Source: Pseudobutyrivibrio sp. (GTDB lineage Bacteria > Bacillota > Clostridia > Lachnospirales > Lachnospiraceae). Taken from it: DNA of 64,000 nucleotides. Positions 27,199 to 36,023 of this stretch are shown piece by piece (position 1 is the stretch's first letter; each line of letters opens with the position of its first letter). Position numbers and translations under genes: made by a program. The stretch is taken from the NCBI RefSeq assembly GCF_015057185.1, contig NZ_SVEV01000002.1, positions 88,577 to 152,576 on the forward strand. The letters are read 5' to 3'. The notes beneath the pieces are model-generated. The model ran no database searches. It was not told where the DNA came from and was given only the letters and a program-made list of their open reading frames with translations.

Positions 27199-27635
27199 AA
27201 AGAATAGGAGTATGTAATGGATACAGCATATTTAAATGAGGGCAATATGCCTGAGAACAAAAAGAAGAATAATAAAAAGCTAATAATCATAATAGCCATA
27301 GCGCTTTTGGCACTAATTGTAGGAGGTATCTTTTTATTTGGAGGCAAAGGAAAAAGTCTCGAGCATTATCTAGACCTTGGTGATAAATATCTTGATGAAG
27401 CCAACTTTGATGAGGCTTTAGCAGCATATGACAAAGCCATTGAAATCGACGATATGTGCGTTGAAGCATACTTAGGTAAGATTGAGGTATTAATTCGTAC
27501 AGAGAAGTTTGATGAAGCATTAGAGGTTGCTAAGGAAGGCTATGACAACACCGGCGATGAGCGTTTAGCTGAAAAAATAGAGATGCTGGAAAGTGGAAAT
27601 ATCTCTGACTCAGAAGGGCGAATTTATAAAGAAAC
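27199..27635 (+). repeat. Long direct repeat, left copy
   Basis: From AAAGAATAGGAGTA to GAATTTATAAAGAAAC this ~437-bp stretch matches 29227-29662 with only scattered differences. It covers the ribosome site, anchor and TPR block of the paired genes. The two copies are in the same direction, 2,028 bp apart, and enclose the HEPN/MNT pair. Confidence 0.9.
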
Positions 27636-28272
27636 ATTTAGAGATGCAGATGGCACTATTTTAGGATACAACGAATATACATATGATTACGAACATGATG
27701 GCAGATCATTAAAAGCGATTCATTATGATGCTAATGGAAAAGAAGCACATTCTGTAGAGTGCGAGTATGACGATAAAGACTTTGGATTAGTGACCTATGG
27801 TACTGTACATCCGGAGGGGACCCTTATCGAGTATCATAATACATATGAAAATGGAAATATTACGCATTGTTCGTATGAATATTTAGGCTCTCATGGTGGT
27901 GGTGAGGTAGATAGGTATTACGATGGAGACTTATGCGTAAAGGAAGTTGATTCTCATTATTATGATAATAATGAGCCGGTAATAACTATACGTACTTATG
28001 AATATAACAGCGATAACAAAATTATAAAACAAACCTATTCAGATGAAGATGGTGAAATCATAGGATATGATACATTTTCTTATGATGAGAATGGAAATGA
28101 AGTAGAATATGCTCATTATTCCAAAGATTATAATACTACCACTGGACAACAAAATGATAGTTTTTCGTTAACAAATCGAACAGAAAGCGTATATAACGAT
28201 GAGGGGACATTGATAAAATCAGTCACTTACGATGGTGATGGAAATGTTATGAGTTCTATAGATTATCAGTAA
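27217..28272 (+). CDS. Membrane-anchored TPR protein with YD-like repeats
   Basis: AGGAG precedes ATG 27217. The 351-residue protein has a cytoplasmic lysine-rich start, an anchor (about 24-44), and a TPR block (about 50-125; LDLGDKYLDEANFDEALAAY). About 225 residues of tandem beta repeats follow, with YDYEHDGR, YDANGKE, YDENGNE and YDGDGNV, similar to the YD repeats of RHS proteins but short. Predicted extracellular. The first 130 codons are almost the same as in the gene at 29244, while the repeat parts differ much more, a conserved-head, variable-tail pattern. Confidence 0.82.
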   Translation: MDTAYLNEGNMPENKKKNNKKLIIIIAIALLALIVGGIFLFGGKGKSLEHYLDLGDKYLDEANFDEALAAYDKAIEIDDMCVEAYLGKIEVLIRTEKFDEALEVAKEGYDNTGDERLAEKIEMLESGNISDSEGRIYKETFRDADGTILGYNEYTYDYEHDGRSLKAIHYDANGKEAHSVECEYDDKDFGLVTYGTVHPEGTLIEYHNTYENGNITHCSYEYLGSHGGGEVDRYYDGDLCVKEVDSHYYDNNEPVITIRTYEYNSDNKIIKQTYSDEDGEIIGYDTFSYDENGNEVEYAHYSKDYNTTTGQQNDSFSLTNRTESVYNDEGTLIKSVTYDGDGNVMSSIDYQ

Positions 28273-28304
28273 ATAAGTAGTGTGGGTAGTTTTCTTATAA
28301 AAGT

Positions 28305-28403
28305 GCAAACTTAAAAGCAAGGTGCAAAAATTACACCATAATTTTGCAAGGAAGGGCAAATTTTGCACCTGTTGTTTAATAAAGTGCAAATGTGTAGTAT
28401 AAT
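28305..28403 (+). promoter_or_regulatory. Promoter with repeated GTGCAAA boxes upstream of the MNT/HEPN pair
   Basis: Between 28272 and the start at 28424 the heptamer GTGCAAA or its complement TTTGCAC (or close variants) occurs at about 28303, 28322, 28343, 28362 and 28384. A TATAAT box lies at 28398-28403, with a weak -35 (TTTAAT at 28375-28380, 17-bp spacing). The box nearest to it lies between -35 and -10. The XRE domain of the antitoxin gene product is the obvious candidate to bind here. Confidence 0.6.
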
Positions 28404-28423
28404 CTCATTAATAGGAGGCGCAT

Positions 28424-28900
28424 ATGGCTGAAACATTAAAAGAGATTAGAAAGGAAATTGGGTATACCCAGACTCAGGCGGCAGAGTATCTAAATGTATC
28501 ATTAAGATCATACAAATCATATGAAAATGATATTGATAAGATTGATACTATAAAATATTCATATATGCTTGAGAAACTTAGTAAGTTAAATATAGTTGAT
28601 GAAAATCATGGAATACTATCATTAGATTTAATAAAAAACAAATGCACAGAGATTTTCAAGGAATATGACATTGAGTATGCATATTTATTTGGATCTTATG
28701 CAAAAGATAAAGCTAAGGATGATAGTGATGTGGATTTACTCATTTCATCGACAGTAAAAGGAATAAAATTTTATGGACTTGTTGAACGAATAAGCCAATC
28801 CTTAAAGAAAAAAGTAGACTTGTTAGATTCTGACCAGCTTGTCGATAATCCTGAATTATTAAATGAAATATTAAAGGATGGAATTAAGATATATGGATAA
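28424..28900 (+). CDS. mntA: MNT-type nucleotidyltransferase antitoxin with N-terminal XRE HTH
   Basis: GGAGG precedes ATG 28424. Residues 1-60 form an XRE-type helix-turn-helix (YTQTQAAEYLNVSLRSYKSYE). Residues 65-158 are a minimal nucleotidyltransferase with GSYAKDKAKDDSDVDLLI, the GSX10DxD active-site motif, and a third acidic residue in KKKVDLLD. In HEPN/MNT systems MntA AMPylates a tyrosine of the HEPN toxin and so silences it. The added HTH suggests autoregulation at the GTGCAAA boxes. The end overlaps the HEPN gene. Confidence 0.87.
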   Translation: MAETLKEIRKEIGYTQTQAAEYLNVSLRSYKSYENDIDKIDTIKYSYMLEKLSKLNIVDENHGILSLDLIKNKCTEIFKEYDIEYAYLFGSYAKDKAKDDSDVDLLISSTVKGIKFYGLVERISQSLKKKVDLLDSDQLVDNPELLNEILKDGIKIYG

Positions 28901-29228
28901 TGTAAAAAATGACCCTTATTATCTAGATAGAATGAAAACAGATTTGGAGTTTATCAATAGAAATATGCTTGGAGTGACTAAGCCAGAGTTTGAAGAAAAT
29001 GAAATTCTACAGGACTCTATGATGTTCAGACTTATTCAAATATCAGAGAATGCAAGAAAACTTTCAGAGGAATATAGAAACAAGAATTCTATCATTCCAT
29101 GGAAAGATATATTTGGGTTAAGAAATAAAATAGTACATGACTATGGTCATGTTGATTTGAAAATTGTTTATGAGACTTTAACATATGATATACCTGATGT
29201 TTTAGAAATGGTTAAAACATGTAAATAA
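28893..29228 (+). CDS. hepT: HEPN-domain toxin (HepT/DUF86 family)
   Basis: ATG 28893 overlaps the MNT stop by eight bases; ATG 28878 is an alternative but sits on the ribosome site. The 111-residue protein is all-helical and carries RNKIVHDYG, the Rx4HxY motif of HEPN RNases in which the tyrosine is the AMPylation target. HepT toxins cut RNA unless modified by the partner MNT enzyme. The gene pair lies between the two long direct repeats. Confidence 0.87.
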   Translation: MDNVKNDPYYLDRMKTDLEFINRNMLGVTKPEFEENEILQDSMMFRLIQISENARKLSEEYRNKNSIIPWKDIFGLRNKIVHDYGHVDLKIVYETLTYDIPDVLEMVKTCK

Positions 29229-29662
29229 AGAATAGGAGTACTAATGGACTCAGCATATTTAAATGAGGGCAATATTCCTGAGAACAAAAAGAAGAATAAT
29301 AAAAAGCTAATAATCATAGTGGCCATAGTGCTTTTGGCACTAATTGTAGGAGGCATCTTTTTATTTGGAGGCAAAGGAAAAAAGCTCGAGCATTATCTAG
29401 ACCTTGGTGATAAATATCTTGATGAAGCTAACTTTGACGAAGCTCTAGCAGCTTATGACAAAGCCCTTGAAATCGACGATATGTGTGTTGAAGCATACTT
29501 AGGTAAGATTGAGGTATTAATTCGTACAGAGAAGTTTGATGAAGCATTAGAGGTTGCTAAGGAAGGCTACGACAAAACAGGCGATGAGCGTTTAGCTGAA
29601 AAAATAGAGATGCTGGAAAGTGGAAATATCTCTGACTCTGATGGTCGAATTTATAAAGAAAC
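29227..29662 (+). repeat. Long direct repeat, right copy
   Basis: Right partner of 27199-27635. Recombination between the copies would delete 28272-29227 including the HEPN/MNT pair and leave one chimeric TPR gene. The shorter remnant at about 20303-20375 matches the first 75 bases of both. Confidence 0.9.
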
Positions 29663-30281
29663 TTTCTATGACGAAGATGGTTCCATTTTAGGGTATTGTG
29701 AAAATACATATGATTATGAGCACGATGGTAGAGTATCATCAGTAACAAGATACAATCCAAATGGAAGTTTAGATCAAACTATTGAGTATAAATATGATGA
29801 AAATGGAAATGCAATTGTAAGTAGCGGAGCTTCTGGAGAAGAGCATTATCTTACCTTGATAGAGTCTGAATATAGTAATGACCTTATGACATATTCAAAG
29901 TGGACTTATCATGATGGACAAGTTTCAGAAACGAATTATTTTTATGATGATAATTTATGTGTAAAAGAAGTCCAGAATCATCTTGGCTTTGAAAATGAAA
30001 GATATACTGAAACTATATATATTGAATATGATAATGATGAAAATGTAGTAAAACGTACAGGTGAAAATGAGAATGGTGATATACAGTGGTCAATAACTTA
30101 TTCTTATGATAAAGAAGGAAATATGACAGAATCATGTTCATATAATCGTAATTACGATAGTGGAGAAGGCGAATTAGTATTTTCTGGTAGAATTGTCTAT
30201 TCATATGATGGAGATATATGTACTGGTTATATAAAATATGATGCTGATGGAAATGTGATTGGTTCCGTAGATTATCAGTAG
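29244..30281 (+). CDS. Membrane-anchored TPR protein with YD-like repeats, paralogue of 27217
   Basis: AGGAG precedes ATG 29244, only 15 bases after the HEPN gene. The 345-residue protein shares its anchor and TPR block with the 27217 product nearly residue for residue. The C-terminal part again has repeats such as YDYEHDGR, YDENGNA, YDKEGNM and YDADGNV, but with many substitutions and shifts. Both end in SVDYQ or SIDYQ. Predicted as a surface protein fixed by its N-terminal anchor. Confidence 0.82.
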   Translation: MDSAYLNEGNIPENKKKNNKKLIIIVAIVLLALIVGGIFLFGGKGKKLEHYLDLGDKYLDEANFDEALAAYDKALEIDDMCVEAYLGKIEVLIRTEKFDEALEVAKEGYDKTGDERLAEKIEMLESGNISDSDGRIYKETFYDEDGSILGYCENTYDYEHDGRVSSVTRYNPNGSLDQTIEYKYDENGNAIVSSGASGEEHYLTLIESEYSNDLMTYSKWTYHDGQVSETNYFYDDNLCVKEVQNHLGFENERYTETIYIEYDNDENVVKRTGENENGDIQWSITYSYDKEGNMTESCSYNRNYDSGEGELVFSGRIVYSYDGDICTGYIKYDADGNVIGSVDYQ

Positions 30282-30285
30282 AAAA

Positions 30286-30306
30286 TAGCTGAGAATACGA
30301 TATACT
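30286..30306 (+). promoter_or_regulatory. Conserved promoter-like segment, copy 1
   Basis: ATAGCTGAGAAT followed by a TATACT -10 box (30301-30306) and TTTACTAAC recurs upstream of the paralogue at 40655. No standard -35 box stands at the right distance, so an activator or another sigma factor may be used. Confidence 0.5.
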
Positions 30307-30345
30307 CTTTACTAACGATAAAAATTAAGAGATGGATATTGTAGA

Positions 30346-31305
30346 ATGACAAAGAAACGAAAAATAATTATAGCATTATTAATTTGCCTAAATCTTGTTG
30401 CGGCATCTGTTGATGGATTCTTATTTTTCAATATGAAAAGTGAGACCGCTGAAATTTCAGCAAATCTAGATTTGGGAAATAAATATTTATTAGAAGGAAA
30501 TTATGAAGAAGCCTTGAGTGCATACAAGGACGTTATCGCAATTGATGCGAAGAATATTGACGCATATTTAGGTGCAGCAGATGCTTATATTGCAATGGGA
30601 ATGTATGAAGAAGCAGATGCAATTTTGAAGGCTGGTTACGAGAACACTCAGGATGAAAGACTAATTGAAAAACAAGAAGAAACAAACACTATACTTGAAG
30701 CATATAAGGCATATGCAGACTATCTTGAAACATGCGATTTTGGCTGGGAATTTCAAGTTGGTGAGTATGAATACGAGGATTTTTATTTTGAAGAAACAAA
30801 TAGACTTGTATTTTCGTTGGTATATATAGATGAGGATAATATTCCTGAACTAATATATGGAACTACAGAAGCCGTTCATGGATCAAATATTTATATATTA
30901 AAATACGATAACGGAACAGTGTATAGTATAGGTCCAATTGGTACCTATAATACTACGTTCTATCAGAAATTTAATAATTTTATGATGGATGAAGAGCCTG
31001 GACATATGGGGTATACCGCTGAAGTTTATTTTAAAATTAATGATGATAATGAGTGGGAAAGAGTTGCATATACCTATACATATTATCCATATGAATATGA
31101 GGATGAACCAGAAGAAACCAAATATTTTATCGGAGCTGATGACAAAGAAGTATCAGAGCAAGAATATAATGACGTTATAGATGAGCATTCAAATGAAACA
31201 GAATTCATAACATGGTCATGCTATGATAATGAAGACAATCATCCTTTTATAAATGATGAGAATATAGAAAAACTCAGATTAGGTATGATTGTAGTTGAGG
31301 AATAA
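30346..31305 (+). CDS. Membrane-anchored TPR protein, unknown C-terminal domain
   Basis: The 319-residue product starts MTKKRKIIIALLICL; the anchor ends VDGFLFFNM. The TPR block contains LDLGNKYLLEGNYEEALSAY and LGAADAYIAMGMYEEADAIL. Anchor and TPR are paralogous to the gene at 40655. The C-terminus (from about 125) is unrelated to it: an acidic, tyrosine-rich domain with YIDEDNIPELIYG, a pattern seen in DUFs of secreted clostridial proteins. The ribosome site before ATG 30346 is weak. Confidence 0.75.
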   Translation: MTKKRKIIIALLICLNLVAASVDGFLFFNMKSETAEISANLDLGNKYLLEGNYEEALSAYKDVIAIDAKNIDAYLGAADAYIAMGMYEEADAILKAGYENTQDERLIEKQEETNTILEAYKAYADYLETCDFGWEFQVGEYEYEDFYFEETNRLVFSLVYIDEDNIPELIYGTTEAVHGSNIYILKYDNGTVYSIGPIGTYNTTFYQKFNNFMMDEEPGHMGYTAEVYFKINDDNEWERVAYTYTYYPYEYEDEPEETKYFIGADDKEVSEQEYNDVIDEHSNETEFITWSCYDNEDNHPFINDENIEKLRLGMIVVEE

Positions 31306-31327
31306 TTTAATAATAAAAAACAATTTA

Positions 31328-31361
31328 GGCGATTCAGCATTTAGCTGGACCGCCTTTTATT
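31328..31361. terminator. Bidirectional terminator between convergent TPR genes
   Basis: GGCGATTCAGC pairs with GCTGGACCGCC, with one mismatch and wobbles, followed by TTTTATTATAGTTTT on the plus strand. It ends the 30346 gene and perhaps the minus-strand gene at 31389. Confidence 0.7.
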
Positions 31362-31388
31362 ATAGTTTTACTATTTAATTCATCCAAT

Positions 31389-32291
31389 CTACTCCAAACC
31401 CATCGCTATTCCATATAAAGAACCATTTCTAATATCAAAGGTTATATATTTTTCGCCATCTGAGTATTTCAGCAGTATACTTCCATTTTCGTGTTGAATA
31501 GACAAAGACTTACCTGTCGATGAAGTGTATGTGTTGTTTGTATCGTTTATTTCATCAACTGATAGTGGACAGGAGATATTTGCCAATAGACTGTTTATAT
31601 CATCTCCAATTTTTATAGAATCAGAGCAAGTAATACTTGAATCATTAACAGCAATAAAAGATATAATATTTGTATCAACCGGGGCAGAGAATAGATAACC
31701 AAATTCCATTTCGTCATGACCGCTATTTGGATTATCGAAGTAAGGCATTGAATATACTGTATCGTACGTATCTTCGTTCATTAAATTTGATTTATAGTCA
31801 CTACGGCTACTGTAGGCCGCTTGGGCTTCATCTATTGTCGATTGACCCAAAGAAATACTATCAGCAGTAAATGAAATTATGAGAGAATCTACCCAGTCTG
31901 CGTCTTCTGAAGAGGATGGATTTGATTCATTACTGTCGTTATTTAATCGTTTTATTTGATTGATTTTATCTAAGATTACGTTAGAACCAGTTAAATCATA
32001 ACCGTTGTTTAAAATCGCCAATGCACTCTCAACATCATCTTTGCCAATATATGCATCAGCCAAACCAATGTATGCATTTATACTCATATCATCAATTTTC
32101 AATGCTTCTGTGTATGCTGCGATAGCATTGTCGTAATCCTGTTCTTCTAAATATTTGCCACCAAGATCCAGATATTTATCTATGTCATTTGAATTAGACT
32201 TGGATAAAAAAGCAAAAATCCCACAAATCAATAATATTAGTATGGCAATTACAATAATAATTATTTTTATCTTAGAATTGGTGATAGGCAT
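31389..32291 (-). CDS. Membrane-anchored TPR protein, minus strand
   Basis: AAAGGAG lies nine bases before ATG 32291. The 300-residue protein has an anchor (about 8-28), a TPR block (LDLGGKYLEEQDYDNAIAAY, IGLADAYIGKDDVESALAIL), a Ser/Asn linker and a beta-rich C-terminal domain (about 140-300) with no recognised family. It belongs to the same head-conserved family but points the other way. Possible divergent control with the intergenic element at 32403. Confidence 0.75.
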   Translation of the reverse strand: MPITNSKIKIIIIVIAILILLICGIFAFLSKSNSNDIDKYLDLGGKYLEEQDYDNAIAAYTEALKIDDMSINAYIGLADAYIGKDDVESALAILNNGYDLTGSNVILDKINQIKRLNNDSNESNPSSSEDADWVDSLIISFTADSISLGQSTIDEAQAAYSSRSDYKSNLMNEDTYDTVYSMPYFDNPNSGHDEMEFGYLFSAPVDTNIISFIAVNDSSITCSDSIKIGDDINSLLANISCPLSVDEINDTNNTYTSSTGKSLSIQHENGSILLKYSDGEKYITFDIRNGSLYGIAMGLE

Positions 32292-32402
32292 ATAATTAAG
32301 CTCCTTTGAATCTCAGATTATTACACATTGTTTATCAACAACATTCTACCATATGGGTAGTAATAGATGTTATGAAAAAACAAAGGATTATTTTGAAGTG
32401 TG

Positions 32403-32643
32403 GTGTGGCATAACTACATGACCTATTTCGGAAAGTTACGTGGAAATGCAGTTAACCTAATAAGATACACGTAGTTTTTCATTCAGAATATAGATGTAGA
32501 CCTAATATATCGATATATACATACTCACATGTGTATTTGTGTGTCGCAATACGGATAATTTAATCCGAGATAATACTCACTTAATCCATTTTACGCAGTT
32601 CTCTACGTGTATAATCCCTAATATTTTAAATATCCACGTAGAC
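32403..32643 (+). repeat. Intergenic element, copy B (two conserved hairpins)
   Basis: It fills most of the 430-base gap 32292-32720. It starts GTGTGGCATAACT like copy A. TACGTG (32437-32442) faces CACGTA (32468-32473) at exactly the same offset from the start as in copy A, and TCTACGTG (32602-32609) faces CACGTAGA (32635-32642). Between them GAGATAATACTCACT matches GAGATAATACACACT of copy A. Stem pairs differ between copies yet still pair (GGG/CCC against GTG/CAC). No gene follows directly on the plus strand. Confidence 0.6.
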
Positions 32644-32678
32644 ATAAAAAATAACATGGGTTTTAGAGAAGGAATAAA

Positions 32679-32705
32679 GAAAAGCCACCGCACCGGTGGC
32701 TTTTC
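32679..32705. terminator. Terminator of the chemoreceptor gene
   Basis: GAAAAGCCACCG and the facing CGGTGGCTTTTC form a strong hairpin; on the minus strand it is followed by TTTATTCC. It lies 16 bases downstream of the chemoreceptor stop. Confidence 0.8.
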
Positions 32706-32720
32706 CTGTATCATCCTAAT

Positions 32721-34775
32721 CTACGATTCGATATTATCTAGAATTTTTTGAGAAGCATCAATTGTAAATCTAGTTAAATTATCATTGATTGTATCAACTG
32801 CATTAGATACTGATGTTGCAGCCATTGCAACCTTTTCACTGGAAGCGGCAACGTCCTTGGATGCTGCTGTAACAGTATCAACGTTATTGGCGATTTCCTG
32901 AGTGGCTGCTGATTGTTCTTCGGAAACAGAAGCCATATTTGTAGCAACATCGTTAACCTGACGCATTTGCTCAGCCATGTCATTGAGAGTGGCAGATGCA
33001 GCACCAAGCTCAGTGGTAATCTCTAAGAATGTATCTGCAGCGGAGTTGATAGACTCAGCACTATTGTTAATGAGTTCTGTGTTGGCTTCAGACTTCTCAG
33101 AAAGGTCCTTTACTCTGTCGGACATTTGCTTGATAATATCTGCAATCTGATTTGTTGCATCAGCAGAGTTGTTTGCCAAAGCTCCGATTTCAGTCGCAAC
33201 AACGGCAAAGCCTTTACCTGCTTCACCAGCTCTAGCTGCTTCGATACTTGCATTCAATGATAATAAGTTGGTTTGAGAAGAAATAGAGTTAATCAAATCA
33301 ACTATCTGTGTAATCTGCTGAGCAGCGTCATCAACACTAGCTACCGCATCAGCCATATCGCTCATAGAAGCAACGATATGATCCATTCCTTCAGAAACAG
33401 ACTTCATATCCTGCTGACCAACATCAGCCTTCTCTACTAAATCACGCATAGTGGCTTCAATCTGTTCCTCGTCATTTGTAACATCAGCAATTGTCTGTGC
33501 AAGAATAGTGGCATTTTCTGCTACCTCTGTTACCGCATGTGCCATATGGTCGATATTTTCACTAATCTGATTCATTGAAGCAGATTGATTATTAGCAGCA
33601 GACTCCAAATCTTCTGCCGTATCCTTTGAGGTTTGTGCGTCCGCAAGAAGATTGTGTGAAACAGTTTTGATTTCGTTTAGACTATCACGCATTCCATTTA
33701 CGAAATCTCCCATGGCAGTATTCATAAACGCAATCTCATCGTCGCCTTTAGATGAGATATCAACGGTGAAATCACCATTAGCAATCTTTTCGATATTCTC
33801 AGTAAGTGCTGTGACAGGCTTTTTAATCATATTTGAAAGAACACGAATCATAACAAATACTACGATTAATACAGCTGCTACAGTAAACACTGCAAGAATA
33901 ATCATGATTTTATATAGTGTAGCAAGAACCTCTGGCACCTTTGCAAATGCAATAACTTGCCAATCAGTTCCTTCAACAGTATTAGAAACCATGTAATATC
34001 TAGTACCGCCTGCCTTTACTGTTTTAACAACACCATCTTCTTCCTGAAGGAATGTTTCTGTTCCGGCTAAGAATGAGTCGTTAGGATTATCAGCAATAGA
34101 GGTACCACAAACGGATGTATCTGAATAGGTTAGAATCAATCCATCATTTGTAATCATCATAACACCGCCAGATTTGTACAGTTTTACATTATTTAATGTT
34201 TCTTGAACGCTTCCCATAAATAAATCACAGGCGAAACATCCTTCACGTCCATCTTGAAGTTGTACATGTCTGATAACAGTTGCACAAAGTTGACCTGTAA
34301 CTGTATCAAAATAAGGAACGTCATAGTAATAGAACCAGGAATTATCAAAGCCCATGGCCTCAATGTACCAAGGCTTTTCGGTAATGCCGTCCATTTGGAA
34401 TGTAGGGTCAGAAGGATAGAAGAATGAGCCATCCTCTAATGCTAAGTATGCACCAGTAGGAATCATATCGTAACGTCCTACGGTCTGCATGAGGTAGTCC
34501 ATAATCTGCGAATCATCTTCGAAATTTAAACGTTCAACAGAATCTGCAATACCATTTAGATAATAGAATGTGGAATTTAATTCTCTATTAACCATTCCTG
34601 CATCAGCAGAAACTTCGTTCTTTAGAGAAGTATCAATCAGGTCAATAATCATGTTGTAGCCGAATCCTGTTGCTATACCTTCGGCTAAAAGAGTACTAAG
34701 TACAAGCAAAGTAGCAAATACAAGAGTAAGTCTCTTGCTGATAGCTTTAGGTGCTTGTTTCTTTGTTTTGGACAT
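32721..34775 (-). CDS. Methyl-accepting chemotaxis protein with Cache-type sensor
   Basis: GGAGG precedes ATG 34775. Order: basic N-terminus, TM (about 15-38), a periplasm-side dCACHE-like sensor (about 40-275, with [17 protein letters not shown] and WYIEAMG), TM (about 283-310), HAMP (to about 365; [17 protein letters not shown]), and the cytoplasmic signalling hairpin (400-660) whose tip reads [19 protein letters not shown]. Standard length (684 aa). It shows that the organism is motile or has another chemosensory output; no che genes are in the window. Confidence 0.93.
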   Translation of the reverse strand: MSKTKKQAPKAISKRLTLVFATLLVLSTLLAEGIATGFGYNMIIDLIDTSLKNEVSADAGMVNRELNSTFYYLNGIADSVERLNFEDDSQIMDYLMQTVGRYDMIPTGAYLALEDGSFFYPSDPTFQMDGITEKPWYIEAMGFDNSWFYYYDVPYFDTVTGQLCATVIRHVQLQDGREGCFACDLFMGSVQETLNNVKLYKSGGVMMITNDGLILTYSDTSVCGTSIADNPNDSFLAGTETFLQEEDGVVKTVKAGGTRYYMVSNTVEGTDWQVIAFAKVPEVLATLYKIMIILAVFTVAAVLIVVFVMIRVLSNMIKKPVTALTENIEKIANGDFTVDISSKGDDEIAFMNTAMGDFVNGMRDSLNEIKTVSHNLLADAQTSKDTAEDLESAANNQSASMNQISENIDHMAHAVTEVAENATILAQTIADVTNDEEQIEATMRDLVEKADVGQQDMKSVSEGMDHIVASMSDMADAVASVDDAAQQITQIVDLINSISSQTNLLSLNASIEAARAGEAGKGFAVVATEIGALANNSADATNQIADIIKQMSDRVKDLSEKSEANTELINNSAESINSAADTFLEITTELGAASATLNDMAEQMRQVNDVATNMASVSEEQSAATQEIANNVDTVTAASKDVAASSEKVAMAATSVSNAVDTINDNLTRFTIDASQKILDNIES

Positions 34776-34906
34776 ATTTCATCCTCCATTTCATAGTGCA
34801 AAACCAAATTGTATGTTGAGTATACAGCCTTGAAATGAAGAAACTGTGAAATAACTATATAGATAAAATAAAATCTAATATATAGCAAAATTTGTGTGTT
34901 AGTCTG

Positions 34907-35911
34907 TTAGACGGAGCACCTTTTTACTAGTCGAGTGTCCACTTGTAGTTTTACATTTGGTTGTTTATTGTTGCTGATTTTTTGTATCAATATATCTGTT
35001 GATATTTGCCCTATAAACTTTCTTGAAAATGCTATTGAACTAAGAGAGGGGTTTAATAAATGGCAAAATTCTATATTGTCAAATCCTACAATGCCAACAT
35101 CTTCAGGAATGCGATATCCCTTGGCAAGCAAAGCCTTCATAGTTCCTATAGCTAATAAATCATTGTCGGCGAAGTAGCAATCTGCGATTGGACCGCCACT
35201 TTCTAAAATAGACATGAAGTCAGCAAAAGCTCCATCAATTGATGGTGATATTTTTTGAATTATAGATTGTGAATAAGAAAGCCCATTATCCTCCAATGCT
35301 TTTTTAAATCCAATTTCCCTATCAATGAAATTATTGAGTCGTATGCTTGATGCTAAATAACCAGGTTGTTTTTTTCTCATTTGAATAAGATAGTTTGTAG
35401 CAGCATAGCTTCCTTGAACATTGTTTATACTTACACGAGAACAATCAACACAGTCTAAAGGACAGTCGAGTAAAACCATAGGTATTTTTAAGTTAGTAAA
35501 TTGTTTTACAATTTTTTCTGATATAGAAGTGCCTAGCAGAAGAATGCCATCTACAGGATTGAGGCGAATATCTGCTATACAATCATCTAAAGAATTATCA
35601 TTAGGATTAATCTTTATAGTGTTGAGTTTACAGTTGTTCTTCTGACACATTTCGGTAATTCCATCTAACATTTCCACAGAAATGATATGATAATCTAATG
35701 CTACAGGAAACTCTTGGTAAATGATAAAAATAATATTAAGCTTATTTGAACCGTTATATTTTCTTTTAAATTCATAGCCATGTTTTTCTGCATAGGCTAA
35801 TACTAATTCTCTAGTTTCTGAACTTACGCCAGGTTTATTATTTAATGCTAATGAAACGGCAGACGGAGACAATCCAAGTCCTTTTGCTATTTCCTTTGAT
35901 GTAATACTCAT
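34907..35911 (-). CDS. LacI-family transcriptional regulator
   Basis: N-terminal HTH (ITSKEIAKGLGLSPSAVSLALNNKPGVS) and hinge, then a periplasmic-binding-protein-like effector domain (about 60-330) with VDGILLLGTS, CYFADNDLLAIGTMKAL and EDVGIVGFDNIEF. The 334-residue length is standard. It is divergent from the membrane hydrolase gene at 36024; two 16-bp near-identical boxes lie between them, so it probably represses that gene and itself. Confidence 0.9.
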   Translation of the reverse strand: MSITSKEIAKGLGLSPSAVSLALNNKPGVSSETRELVLAYAEKHGYEFKRKYNGSNKLNIIFIIYQEFPVALDYHIISVEMLDGITEMCQKNNCKLNTIKINPNDNSLDDCIADIRLNPVDGILLLGTSISEKIVKQFTNLKIPMVLLDCPLDCVDCSRVSINNVQGSYAATNYLIQMRKKQPGYLASSIRLNNFIDREIGFKKALEDNGLSYSQSIIQKISPSIDGAFADFMSILESGGPIADCYFADNDLLAIGTMKALLAKGYRIPEDVGIVGFDNIEFCHLLNPSLSSIAFSRKFIGQISTDILIQKISNNKQPNVKLQVDTRLVKRCSV

Positions 35912-35934
35912 ATCTTATCCTCAACAATTAAATA

Positions 35935-35983
35935 ATTTAGTAAAATTCAACTCAATAATATATATCTATTTAGTAAATTTCAA
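35935..35983. promoter_or_regulatory. Two operator-like boxes, 33 bp apart
   Basis: ATTTAGTAAAATTCAA (35935-35950) and ATTTAGTAAATTTCAA (35968-35983) differ at one base of 16. Each holds the palindrome-like core TTTAGTAAA. Their starts are 33 bp apart, about three helical turns, in the divergent gap between the LacI regulator and the hydrolase. Confidence 0.7.
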
Positions 35984-36023
35984 GCTATGTTTTAGACAGA
36001 TATTTTTTTAGGAGGGATTTTTT

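Noticed and set aside
28273..28423. GTGCAAA boxes as a possible CRISPR leader or plasmid iteron array
   Set aside because: Spacing and direction are irregular and the boxes directly overlap a promoter of an HTH-containing gene, so operator sites are simpler.
32539..32751. 70-codon plus-strand frame through the intergenic element and a terminator
   Set aside because: It crosses the conserved hairpin 2 and the chemoreceptor terminator; copy A of the element keeps no matching frame.
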